DNA from: Hyphomicrobiales bacterium
GTDB lineage: Bacteria > Pseudomonadota > Alphaproteobacteria > Rhizobiales > Beijerinckiaceae
Assembly: GCA_027484655.1 (NCBI GenBank)
Contig: JAIXSM010000015.1
Span: 1-64,000, forward strand
Reading direction: 5' to 3'
Length of the DNA stretch: 64,000 bases
Positions 54,470 through 62,566 of this stretch are shown one piece after another. The translations under genes were made by a program, and so were the position numbers. Each line of letters starts with the position of its first letter. The stretch's first letter is position 1. The notes beneath the pieces are model-generated. The model did not search any database. It was not told where the DNA came from and saw only the letters and a list, made by a program, of their open reading frames with translations.

Positions 54470-56548
54470 TCAGCGCCGATCGACCTGTCGGGGAGCGACG
54501 GCCTGGCGCGGCGCCGCGCGGGGGGCGGCCGTCCGAGGCGCGGCCATGCGGGGCGTTCCCGCGCGCGACGTCACCTGAGGAGCCATGCGCTGCCCCTGAA
54601 CACGAGGCGCCATCTGGGGCGCCATGCCTCCGCTGGGGCCACCGCGGCCAGCCACCGCGGGCGCAGCCTGTGCGGGCATCTGGCCGGGGCGAGCGTCGGG
54701 CGCCGCGCCGTTCGGCGCGACGATCCTCGGCGGCGCGGCCATAGGGGCAGGCTGGCCGCTGCCCGGCCCGGCGCGCGGCGTCAGCGGCTGGAAATTGGCG
54801 CCGGCGGGCGCCGGCACAGGGCCAGAGCCCAAGGCCGCAGGCGCGGCGGCGGGCAACGGCCGGCCGACCGGCTGGAAGTTGGCGGCGGGAGCCACAGCCT
54901 GCACAGGTACGCCGCTCGGCGCGACGATCCTCGGCGGCGCAGCCATAGGCGCAGGCTGGCCGCCGCCCGGCCCGGCGCGCGGCGTCAGCGGCTGGAAATT
55001 GGCGCCGGCGGGCGCCGGCGCGCCCCGCACCGGCACAGGGCCAGAGCCCATGGCCGCAGGCGCGGCGGCGGGCAACGGCCGTCCGACCGGCTGGAAGTTT
55101 GCGGCGGGAGCCACAGCCTGCACAGGCACGCCACCGACCCCGCGAACCTGAACCGGCCGATAACCGACAGGCGCAGCCCAGGCTGGGCGAGCGGCCGGCA
55201 GCGATACGCGGGGCAGTGAACGGGCGGCCGACACCGCAAGGGGCGCCGCCGTCGCTGCGGCGACAGCCGCGACCGCGACCGGCGCCCAGGCCGGCATGTT
55301 GAGGCTGGGCGCCCGAGGAATAAACTCGACCGGCATGCTGGCGCTCGAGGCGATCATCTCGACGCCGGCGACCGGCGGCGGCAGCCCGGCGAACGAGACC
55401 GGCGCGAACGCCGACGGGGGCTCCATCGGCGCGCCCATACGGGCCAGACGCTGACGGGCGACGGACACGTTGCCGCCGTCCGGATAAAGGGCCAGGTACG
55501 TCCAGAACCCATCGGGCTGATTGCGCCGCAAGGCGCCGGACCACACCTCCGCCTCGCGGCGAACCGCCAGATTGTACTGCACGGTGGCAGCCGCCTCATC
55601 CTCGGGGAAGCGCACGAGGAACGCCTGATAACCTTCGATCGAGTCCGTAGCGACGACCTTCCGGAAGGCCTCCTCGCGGCTCAGTGAGGCAAGCTCGATC
55701 TTCTCGTCGGCCTTGTGCGCCAGCGTGGGCAAGGTCTGCCCCGGCGCGGGCGGGAAGAACGCGTAGCCGAGATCCGGAAGACGGTCAGAACTCCACGGGT
55801 ACTGGCGGTTCTGCGTTTCCTCGAACACGCGCGTGCGGGTGAAAGCGAAGAACTCACCGAACGAGGCGACCGGCCGGTCGATGGCGTCGAGAATACTCTT
55901 CGCGAAGATTCCCATTGGCGGCTGCGGCTCCGGCAGCGTGCGCCCCGGGCTCTGGTTGAACGCGATGAGAAAGCCCTCCGGCGCGTCCATCTTCGCAAGG
56001 CCGGGGCTGAACTCCGGATCGCTCGTCAACCGCTCGGGCGGCGCGGCCGCGTCAACCACCAGAATACGCGCGCGCGCCGACACAAGGCGCAGGCTCTCGA
56101 CGATATCCCGCAGGCGCAGGCCATTGAGCACCACATCCGCGCTCCGCGCCACCGGAGTGCCGACTGGCAGCAGATAATTCTCGCCATTGATCTGGGCGAC
56201 GCGCCCCGACAGATAAATGAAAATCGTCTCCGCCCCACCCGCCAGAGTCGCCCGCTCTGACAGGTCGCGCAGTCTCGCGCGAATGGACGCCTGATCGAGA
56301 TCGGATGCGCCGTTGGTGTGAAAACCGCGGTCTCCCAGTGCGCTCTCGATGTATCCCGCATCACCTGTCCCGGTGACGAGCCGCGCGCCCGGATAATCCG
56401 ACTGTCCAATAACCACAGCGAAGCGCCGCTCTCCCGCGCCGCCAGGCACTGCGCCAATCTCCTGCGCATGGCCGGCTGTGGCCGACAGCGCAGCGACGCA
56501 GACGATGCTAGCGCCCAATGCGCCAAGGATGCGATCAAGAATGCCCAT
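54470..56548 (-). CDS. Caspase-fold protein without catalytic residues, exported
   Basis: Peptidase C14 (metacaspase) fold after a signal peptide (ATAGHAQ): RFAVVIGQSDYPGA, IFIYLSGRVAQINGENYLLPVG and RILVVDAAAPPE align with the family, as does IAFNQSPGRTLPE. Where caspases have His in the SGHG motif this has SGRV, and where they have Cys in LDACR it has VDAAA, so it is a pseudo-enzyme. A helical TPR-like part (about 300-380) is followed by a long Pro/Ala/Gly tail with a near-exact duplication of about 70 residues. ATG 56548 follows GGGGGAT; GTG 56581, overlapping the upstream stop, is possible. Confidence 0.8.
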   Translation of the reverse strand: MGILDRILGALGASIVCVAALSATAGHAQEIGAVPGGAGERRFAVVIGQSDYPGARLVTGTGDAGYIESALGDRGFHTNGASDLDQASIRARLRDLSERATLAGGAETIFIYLSGRVAQINGENYLLPVGTPVARSADVVLNGLRLRDIVESLRLVSARARILVVDAAAPPERLTSDPEFSPGLAKMDAPEGFLIAFNQSPGRTLPEPQPPMGIFAKSILDAIDRPVASFGEFFAFTRTRVFEETQNRQYPWSSDRLPDLGYAFFPPAPGQTLPTLAHKADEKIELASLSREEAFRKVVATDSIEGYQAFLVRFPEDEAAATVQYNLAVRREAEVWSGALRRNQPDGFWTYLALYPDGGNVSVARQRLARMGAPMEPPSAFAPVSFAGLPPPVAGVEMIASSASMPVEFIPRAPSLNMPAWAPVAVAAVAAATAAPLAVSAARSLPRVSLPAARPAWAAPVGYRPVQVRGVGGVPVQAVAPAANFQPVGRPLPAAAPAAMGSGPVPVRGAPAPAGANFQPLTPRAGPGGGQPAPMAAPPRIVAPSGVPVQAVAPAANFQPVGRPLPAAAPAALGSGPVPAPAGANFQPLTPRAGPGSGQPAPMAAPPRIVAPNGAAPDARPGQMPAQAAPAVAGRGGPSGGMAPQMAPRVQGQRMAPQVTSRAGTPRMAAPRTAAPRAAPRQAVAPRQVDRR
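54713..55133. repeat. Tandem duplication of about 200 bp inside the pseudo-caspase gene
   Basis: 54713-54914 and 54917-55133 are nearly identical blocks, the second carrying a 15-bp insertion. Each encodes a unit with the motifs VQAVAPAANFQPVGRP, PAGANFQPLTPRAGP and MAAPPRIVAP. The high nucleotide identity implies a recent duplication. Confidence 0.85.
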
Positions 56549-56577
56549 CGCCAAATCCCCCGCCATCGAACGCCACG

Positions 56578-58491
56578 TCACAGGGAGCCGACGAACGCGT
56601 TCGCGCCGTCAAAGCGAACCTTGAATGTCTTGCGGTCCTTGAAAGCCTCATACAAAGCGTCAACCAGATCTTCCGGGTCGAAGCGGTTCGGGTGCTCGAA
56701 CCGGATCTCGACCGACTTGTCGTTCGTGCCGGCAGGATCGACGCGCGTTTCAACGCCCGAGAGCGCTTTGGAGATCACATCGCGCAGCATGCGGATCTGC
56801 TGCCGATCCCGCTGGGTCATGCCCGCGATCTTCACAGCGTACTGGGACGAAGACCGCACACTCGCCGCCTGTGCGCCGGGAGCCGCCTTCTGCGAAGCCG
56901 CGATGGTGAGCAGACGCGCGCTGATGTCCCGGTGCACCTGCCGCGCCAACTCCGTTGCCTGCATGGGCAGCAACTGGCCGCGGCGCGCCTCCTTCGGCGT
57001 CGCCGTATCGCGCGGCACGCGTTTGGTATTGAGCACAGGAACGTTCGCAAGCTCCACACGGCCCCCGGGGTTCTTATTGTTGTCGAGGAGCTTCACGAGG
57101 GCGCGCAGGGTATAGTTTTCAAATCGCACCCCCCCCGTGGAGCCGACATCTGCGTGCTGGTCGTCATACTCAATCGATAGGATGTTCAGAAAGTAGTCGA
57201 CCTCGCCCCGCGCAATCGCCTCCTCCTCGCTATTGCGCGCGATGACACGGTAGCCTGCATTAATGAACTCAGCACGTATACTATCGATCAGGAAGCGGGT
57301 GGCAGGATCTTCCTTCTCCTCGTAGCCCAGTATGAAGCGAAACGCGCGATCGGCGCCGCTGACCGTCGCGGTCATGAGCTTCTGAACCTCGCCCTTTAGA
57401 ACCCCTACTTTAAAGATCCCGTCGAGGTTGCAGTTGAAGAGCTGCCCCACCTTTGTGCAGTTGAGCTTCGTATCGGACGTGAAGTATATCGCACGGAACT
57501 TATCAAGCGACGACTCGGCAGACTTACGGAACTGCCGGCCAACGTCGCCATCGGCCTGCGACCCAATCAATTCACGCAGTTGCTTTTCAAAAACCTCATA
57601 AACCGCGTCACGCTGCGCGACCGATTGACGGCCGTTGCTCGCCTTCCCCGATACGCGGACTTCGCCACGCGCTAGCATCTGGGCAGCTTCCTCGCGCCGA
57701 CGCTCCATCTCCATATGATATGCGGCGACGAGGTCGCTGGCCGAACGATCAAGCGCGATCAGTTCCGGCTCGGAGGCATTAGGGCCTCGACGCGCGGACT
57801 CGATTCGCTTGCGCAACTCTGCAGCGCGTTGCTGGTTGAACTTGTTGTCGGGCGACAGGAGAGGCTGCAGTTTGCGGATGGCGCCGTCAGCGATCTGCAC
57901 CCGGCGGGCTTCTGCCTGAGCCGCGAGCCGGGATGTCCGCGCTGCAGGCGTCTCGACCGCCACCTTGCCTATCTCGCGACCCGTGAGAAGTGCAGTCGCG
58001 GCTTGGTCCGCGGTTAGCGGCATCGATTGAGCCGAAGACAACACAAACACCTCGTCGCAACGCGTGCGCCCGACATCGAGCGTGCACTCGACGTTCTTCA
58101 TAAGATTGCGCGAGGATATCGGCTGGCAACGGCCAAAGATGGACGCAAGTTGCGGATCTGAGGCCGGTAGACCGTTGGAGATCAGCGCCTCTATGGACTG
58201 TCCGTTGCGCTGAAGCAACTGATCGGCACATGCACTAACGTAAGGATCGATACCAGCCCATGTTTTGCGCAACTCCACCATCCGCGCCTGCTCGGCCGCG
58301 CGGGCCGCGCGCTCCTGGGCCTGGATAGCACGCTGCTGCTCTTGGATCGCTTCTTGCTGCCGGCGCATGATCTCCTGGCGTTGCGCCTCATGTATAAGCA
58401 GATCGAAAATATTTTGAGCTTGCGCGGAATTGGGAGCCACGAATAATAAAGGATAGATTGCCAAGAAAAAAAGCTTCAATATTAAACTCAC
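56578..58491 (-). CDS. Exported coiled-coil protein of unknown function (637 aa)
   Basis: Not recognised. A signal peptide (FVAPNSAQAQ, about 1-25) is followed by a Gln/Arg-rich coiled coil (EAQRQEIMRRQQEAIQEQQR) and a Cys-containing region (CADQLLQR; FGRCQPIS; VECTLDVGRTRC). A mixed alpha/beta part follows, including a segment like a lipoprotein-peptidase or DUF-type domain (AEFINAGYRVIARNSEEEAIARGEVDYFLNI) that recalls LpoB/CsgG-associated folds. GTG 58491 has GGGAG 7 bp upstream. It is the first gene of the operon and more A/T-rich than its neighbours; the next gene overlaps its stop or begins 30 bp later. Confidence 0.7.
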   Translation of the reverse strand: MSLILKLFFLAIYPLLFVAPNSAQAQNIFDLLIHEAQRQEIMRRQQEAIQEQQRAIQAQERAARAAEQARMVELRKTWAGIDPYVSACADQLLQRNGQSIEALISNGLPASDPQLASIFGRCQPISSRNLMKNVECTLDVGRTRCDEVFVLSSAQSMPLTADQAATALLTGREIGKVAVETPAARTSRLAAQAEARRVQIADGAIRKLQPLLSPDNKFNQQRAAELRKRIESARRGPNASEPELIALDRSASDLVAAYHMEMERRREEAAQMLARGEVRVSGKASNGRQSVAQRDAVYEVFEKQLRELIGSQADGDVGRQFRKSAESSLDKFRAIYFTSDTKLNCTKVGQLFNCNLDGIFKVGVLKGEVQKLMTATVSGADRAFRFILGYEEKEDPATRFLIDSIRAEFINAGYRVIARNSEEEAIARGEVDYFLNILSIEYDDQHADVGSTGGVRFENYTLRALVKLLDNNKNPGGRVELANVPVLNTKRVPRDTATPKEARRGQLLPMQATELARQVHRDISARLLTIAASQKAAPGAQAASVRSSSQYAVKIAGMTQRDRQQIRMLRDVISKALSGVETRVDPAGTNDKSVEIRFEHPNRFDPEDLVDALYEAFKDRKTFKVRFDGANAFVGSL

Positions 58492-59040
58492 AGCTCAGCT
58501 CCCGTTTGCTTACAAACGCTCGTATTTTTACGTTAATACATAACTTCCTCCCAATGCAACAACGGCGCTGATAGCTACATTAGACCGCCTTATTCATCAG
58601 GGATGATTTCGAGGCTGGAGAACGCAACATAACGATCTGATTTAACGCAGGGTATGATCGCTGACGCAGATACAGTTCGCTGTCTCGCGCTAGCCACGTA
58701 CACCATGGCAGACGATAACCTCCCACCGTCCTCGTTTCTAGCCGTTGCCAGCATAGATCCTTCCCGCGCATCGAGCCAGTAAAGTCCGATACGTTGTTGA
58801 CCAAGTTCAAATGTGCGCCATCAGGTAAGTGGTCACGCCCGCATCGCCTTAACCGCCCCACCCCAGATACTGTCGACGCGGGGAACCACAGGCGCTTGAA
58901 AGCGCCGGAAAACCTGGCTAGAGCATTTTCCGTCCAAGTGGATGCCGGTTGGACGTAAGAAAATGCGTAAAAACAATAAGCTAGAGCGGACGACCTGATG
59001 CAATCAGGTCGGTTTCCGCTCTAATGGCCCTCACAACAGT
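58492..59040. other. 549-bp A/T-richer intergenic region
   Basis: No supported gene. A 93-codon minus-strand frame (58580-58861) has no domain or good ribosome binding site. The region contains the presumed promoter of the exported-protein operon (A/T-rich DNA at 58500-58560) and, at 58919-59023, a MITE-like element described separately. Confidence 0.5.
58919..59023. mobile_element. 105-bp MITE-like element with TA ends
   Basis: It begins TAGAGCATTTTCCGTCCAAG and ends TTTCCGCTCTA. The left end matches the left end of the IS630 element at 60137 (TAAAGCATTTTCCGTTTAAG, 17 of 20), and both outer ends read TAGAGC inward. It contains two consecutive hairpins: 58923-58966 (GCATTTTCCGTCCAA pairing with TTGGACG and GAAAATGC) and 58982-59023 (TAGAGCGGACGACCTGAT with its complement). 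This fits a non-autonomous derivative of the IS630 family. Confidence 0.7.
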
Positions 59041-59268
59041 TTATAGTGTTTGCCGCAACATATTGATCGGGTCAGCCCCAAGCGCCCTGGCTATTCCGAC
59101 GAATTCAGCAATGTCCAGAAGGCGCTCCCCGCTTTCATACTTCGACACGAACGACTGCGGCTTATTCAACGAATTAGCCACCTCAGCCTGCGTCAAGCCA
59201 GCCTTCCTTCGAGCAGCGACAAGTTCCTCGAGTGGGATTTTATACAGCTCAGGAAAAAGTGAGCTCAC
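59041..59268 (-). CDS. XRE-family helix-turn-helix regulator (75 aa)
   Basis: A compact Cro/C1-type domain: LVAARRKAGLTQAEVANSL, then KPQSFVSKYESGERLLD as recognition helix. It is about the whole protein. No ATG lies near the start; GTG 59268 is the closest family-like start, the open frame running on to 59451. It is divergent from the eroded gene at 59380. Confidence 0.75.
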   Translation of the reverse strand: MSSLFPELYKIPLEELVAARRKAGLTQAEVANSLNKPQSFVSKYESGERLLDIAEFVGIARALGADPINMLRQTL

Positions 59269-59379
59269 GTGAGAGGCCGCCAGATGAAACTGGCCCCTCA
59301 AAGAAACCCAAATTCGGATTATCCCAAATCGGGATATTTTGGCATACTCCCCGCCACATTTACGGTCGGGGGCGGCACG

Positions 59380-60136
59380 GTGAAGGATCAGTACGTTGGC
59401 GACGTCTGCGATTACCGGAAGTATGCGCTGCTTCGGGCGCTTACGAAGCATTCCTCTCTAAATCTCGGAATTTGCTGGATGTTAATGCCAGATGATGGCG
59501 GAAACGATGGCAAGCATCCCCAGTATCTTGCCACCCCCGAACGGTGGAAGCCCCAAGATCCCGAACTGTTCGACCTCCTAAAAGGAATAGTACAGCTAAA
59601 GATTGAGGCCAATGACAAGCGTGGTTCAGGGAGCACGGGCGAAAGAGACGAAGAGGATGGCAATCGTGGATCGCCACGATGGCTGCCCGAAATGGAAGCC
59701 AGCGGAGTGCTCGGGTCAGCTCAGTTTTTCAACGAGTACCTGTCTGATCAACTGAATTGTAAGAGAGGGTATATATCTTAGGCCAAGAGTTTATTCTCTC
59801 AGTGTGACCTCGTATTTTTCGATCCGGATAATGGACTGGACGTGCCGACCGTTCCCAAGGGGCGGCGGAATTCATCAAAGTATCTATTTCTGGACGAGTT
59901 ATTCGATTTTTGGCGAGATGGGGCGTCTATTCCGATTTACAAACATTAACTGCCTCAACACCGCCCTACATTTGATAAGCGGATCACTTAACGTGTCGCG
60001 GCTACGCTGCCCGGGTGTCGTATTATTTTATTCGCCACAGCGAACGTGCTGTTCGTTTTGGCGGCCCAGCCTCGACATGTGCAGCATTTCATGAAGGCGG
60101 CGGGTCGAATTTCGGAAAGATGGCCGACGTGGTTTC
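59380..60136 (+). pseudogene. Eroded gene for an uncharacterised protein (KDQYVGDxxDYRKY family)
   Basis: The start VKDQYVGDVCDYRKYALLRAL and later CWMLMPDDGG match an uncharacterised bacterial protein family of about 230-260 residues. The frame meets a TAG at 59779-59781. Reading through it in the same frame gives the next conserved block CDLVFFDPDNGLDVPTVPKG, so the stop is a nonsense mutation. A further stop at 59947 and frameshifts near 59950-60020 precede the last recognisable block (VLAAQPRHVQHFMKAAGRI), which runs into the IS630 end at 60137. The function of the family is unknown to me. Confidence 0.7.
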
Positions 60137-61192
60137 TAAAGCATTTTCCGTTTAAGGTGGCTCATAGCCTGCTGCGGTGTAGCAGTTTGTCGCGTGCCGG
60201 GGCGTGACGATTGGAAGCAGAGCCCCAATGGTTGCCTACAAGCTCTCCTGGGTTCTTTCGGCAGCCTTGCGCAAGTGCGCTTTCAATTGGGAGAGCGCCT
60301 TTTCGATTGGGTTGAAGTCGGGGCTATAGGGCGGCAGGTAGCGCAGTTCGGCTCCGACCGCCTCGATGGCCGCTCGAACGGCTACTCCCTTATGTGAGCC
60401 GAGATTGTCCATCACGACGATGTCGCCTCCACTCAAGGTCGGAATAAGAACCTGCGCGACATAAGCCTCGAACGCTTCACGGTTGATGGGGCCGTCGAGG
60501 ACGAGCGGCGCCACCATGCCCGTTATGCGCAGGCCTGCCACAAAGGTCGTCGTTTTCCAGTGCCCATGCGGCACGCCCATGCGCAAGCGCTCGCCCCGCC
60601 CACAGCGCCCACGGCGGCGCGCCATGTTGGTGGAGGTCCAGGTCTCGTCGGTGAAGACGAGACGCTCGGAGTCGAGGTCGAATTGGAAGTCGAACCAGTT
60701 CTGTCGGCGCTTCAGGACGTCCGGCCGATCCTGCTCCGTGGCGTGGGCAGTCTTTTTTCCACGTGATCCCATTGCGGGCGAAGAAGCGCCAGAGTGCGCC
60801 GATGGAGAAGCGATGGCCCTGCACGGCGATTTCTGCCTGCAATTCGACGAGGGTGATATCGCACGTGCGATCTACGATCCCGAGGATGAGGTCGCGGACG
60901 GCTTCGATGCGCTGCGAGCGGCGGTCGCCGCCTTGCGCCGCCAACTTTGGCGTTCCGGCATCACGAGCGCGAGCGCACCACCACACGGCGCTCGCTGCCC
61001 CCACGCCGAAGCGCTCCGCCGCTTGCCGACGCGACATTCCGCTTTCGACAGCGGCAACAACAGGTTCACGCAGGTCGAGCGAGAGAGGCTTCGTCATCGC
61101 GACTGGCCTCCTTCTGCCAGCCTCAATATTGAATAAGATGAAAGCCGATTCGGGACTCCTGCATCGATTCAGTACGAACGGAAACCGCTCTA
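60137..61192 (-). mobile_element. IS630-family insertion sequence
   Basis: About 1056 bp bounded by TA at both sides. Imperfect terminal inverted repeats: left TAAAGCATTTTCCGTTTAAG (60137-60156), right (reverse complement of 61173-61192) TAGAGCGGTTTCCGTTCGTA. The length, TA target and transposase all fit IS630. The left end interrupts the eroded gene at 59380 and the right end abuts the response-regulator remnant, so the two are joined through this insertion. Confidence 0.8.
60236..61097 (-). CDS. IS630 transposase, two overlapping frames
   Basis: The first frame (61097 to about 60753) gives the helix-turn-helix part ([37 protein letters not shown]). The second frame (to 60236) gives the catalytic part with the DDE residues in [18 protein letters not shown] and [11 protein letters not shown]. 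They join at an A6 run (T6 at 60753-60758 on the plus strand), giving [13 protein letters not shown] after a -1 shift. This is the usual arrangement for frameshift-produced IS630 transposases, so the element may be active. Confidence 0.85.
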
Positions 61193-61758
61193 GAGCGCGT
61201 GTTCTTATTATAGAAGATCACGACAGTCTTAGGAAAAGCATTATAGCATCATTAATGCGATCAGGTTTCTCAGCTGACGGATTATTTTGCGCTGAAGACC
61301 TGATGGATGCGATAGCTACTACCCCGCCTGATCTCTATGTCATCGATATCGGCCTGCCTGGTGAAGATGGAATGAGCCTCGTGGCCAGGATATGGGGCCG
61401 TCAGCCTTTGGCTGGGATCGTCCTGCTATCGGGCCAGACGGCTTTGAACACCCGAATTGAGGGCTATGAGGCAGGCGCTGACGTATATGTGGCGAAGCCC
61501 TCCAATCTAGACGAGCTTTTGGCCGTCCTACGCTCGCTTGCCCGACGTACGGTCCAGAGCCGGTCCGAACAAAAGCTGGAGATTACAGTCTTCACCCACA
61601 CTAACCAATTGATCGGCCCAAAGTCGACGGTACAAACTAGCGATGCGGGGAAAAGAGTTCTCACGCGCTTTGCCCTATCCCCTCAAGGTATGTTGAACGC
61701 TGGGAAATATGGAATCTCTGGGTTCAGTAGAACCTCCGGTGAGCTCCCGAAGCCTTGA
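61138..61758 (+). pseudogene. Response-regulator remnant with start codon from the IS630 end
   Basis: An intact receiver domain (RVLIIEDHDSLRK; phosphorylatable Asp in YVIDIGLPGEDG; Lys in YVAKPS) begins right at the IS630 border. The only ATG upstream (61138) lies inside the IS, adding about 20 foreign residues. The C-terminal DNA-binding domain is damaged: after LTRFALSPQ the family-like continuation RYVERWEIWNLW is found only in another frame near 61690-61735, followed by a stop. Both ends are therefore altered and function as a regulator is doubtful. Confidence 0.7.
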
Positions 61759-61917
61759 AGTCCGCATAACTACTCCGCGCAAAAAGCTTTCTGATACCGT
61801 CGGTGGCGGTAGCAATCCCGTTTTCGGTACTCATGGCGTTGGGTACAAACATCTGCCGACACTAAAGCTGAAGTGATTCCTGCTGAACTCGTAGTAGTGA
61901 ACCTACTCATTTATAAT
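61759..61917. other. Short intergenic remnant region
   Basis: 159 bp between the response-regulator remnant and the IS3 remnant. I see no gene, repeat or clear signal in it. Confidence 0.4.
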
Positions 61918-62460
61918 GTTACACATCTTTCTCTTTGGTAGTCTACGAAAACCGCTCGACGACGTCATCGCCCCACGATCTGCTTGGCCTTCTATGCTAA
62001 TCTTGATCTCCCTGTCGGCCAGCGCCTTGATAAACTCGATCGACGTAAATTGACTGCCCTGATCCATGTTGAAAACTTCGAGCGCAACATCCCGGGCCAA
62101 CGCCTCCTCGACGGCCGCAACGGAGGAGTCGCCCTCCAGCGTGCTCGGCACCCGCCAGGCGAACACCCGGCAAGTGAACCAGTCCATGCCGGCCGCGAGA
62201 TATATGGAGCCGCGCGCCATGGGGAAGTAATTAACGTCCATCCCCCAGACCTGATTGGGTCGATTGACGGGAAAGTTGAGCACAAGGTACGGACAGATTC
62301 TGTGCCAATGGGCTGGTTTGAGGTGTTCGGCTTGCGATACGGCGTGGTCATACTCATCCGCTTCAGCAGCGTGGCAACGGGCGGACGCCCCACCTTGACG
62401 CCCTCCTTTACGGCGACCCCTGCCCCAGCCGGCTTCCCGCAAAGGGCAGGTCCGTGGCTA
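61918..62460 (-). pseudogene. IS3-family transposase (OrfB integrase) remnant
   Basis: Rve/DDE integrase pieces of an IS3-type OrfB: VGRPPVATLLKRMSMTTPYRKPN in one frame, then PYLVLNFPVNRPNQVWGMDV, ARGSIYLAAGMDWFTCRVFAWR and NMDQGSQFTSIEFIKALADREI in another, then GDDVVERFS followed by a stop in a third. At least two frameshifts and missing N- and C-termini show it is dead. OrfA is absent. Confidence 0.85.
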
Positions 62461-62566
62461 TAAACTGCACCTGGAGGCGACAGTCCGACTGCGCGGATTG
62501 AAATGTCCTGACCAGCGGCGCATTATTAGTCAGACGAAGGAATCACACATACGGGGAGCGAAAGCG

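Noticed and set aside
58580-58861. 93-codon minus-strand frame
   Set aside because: No domain, no plausible ribosome binding site, and a position in A/T-rich intergenic DNA upstream of the operon.
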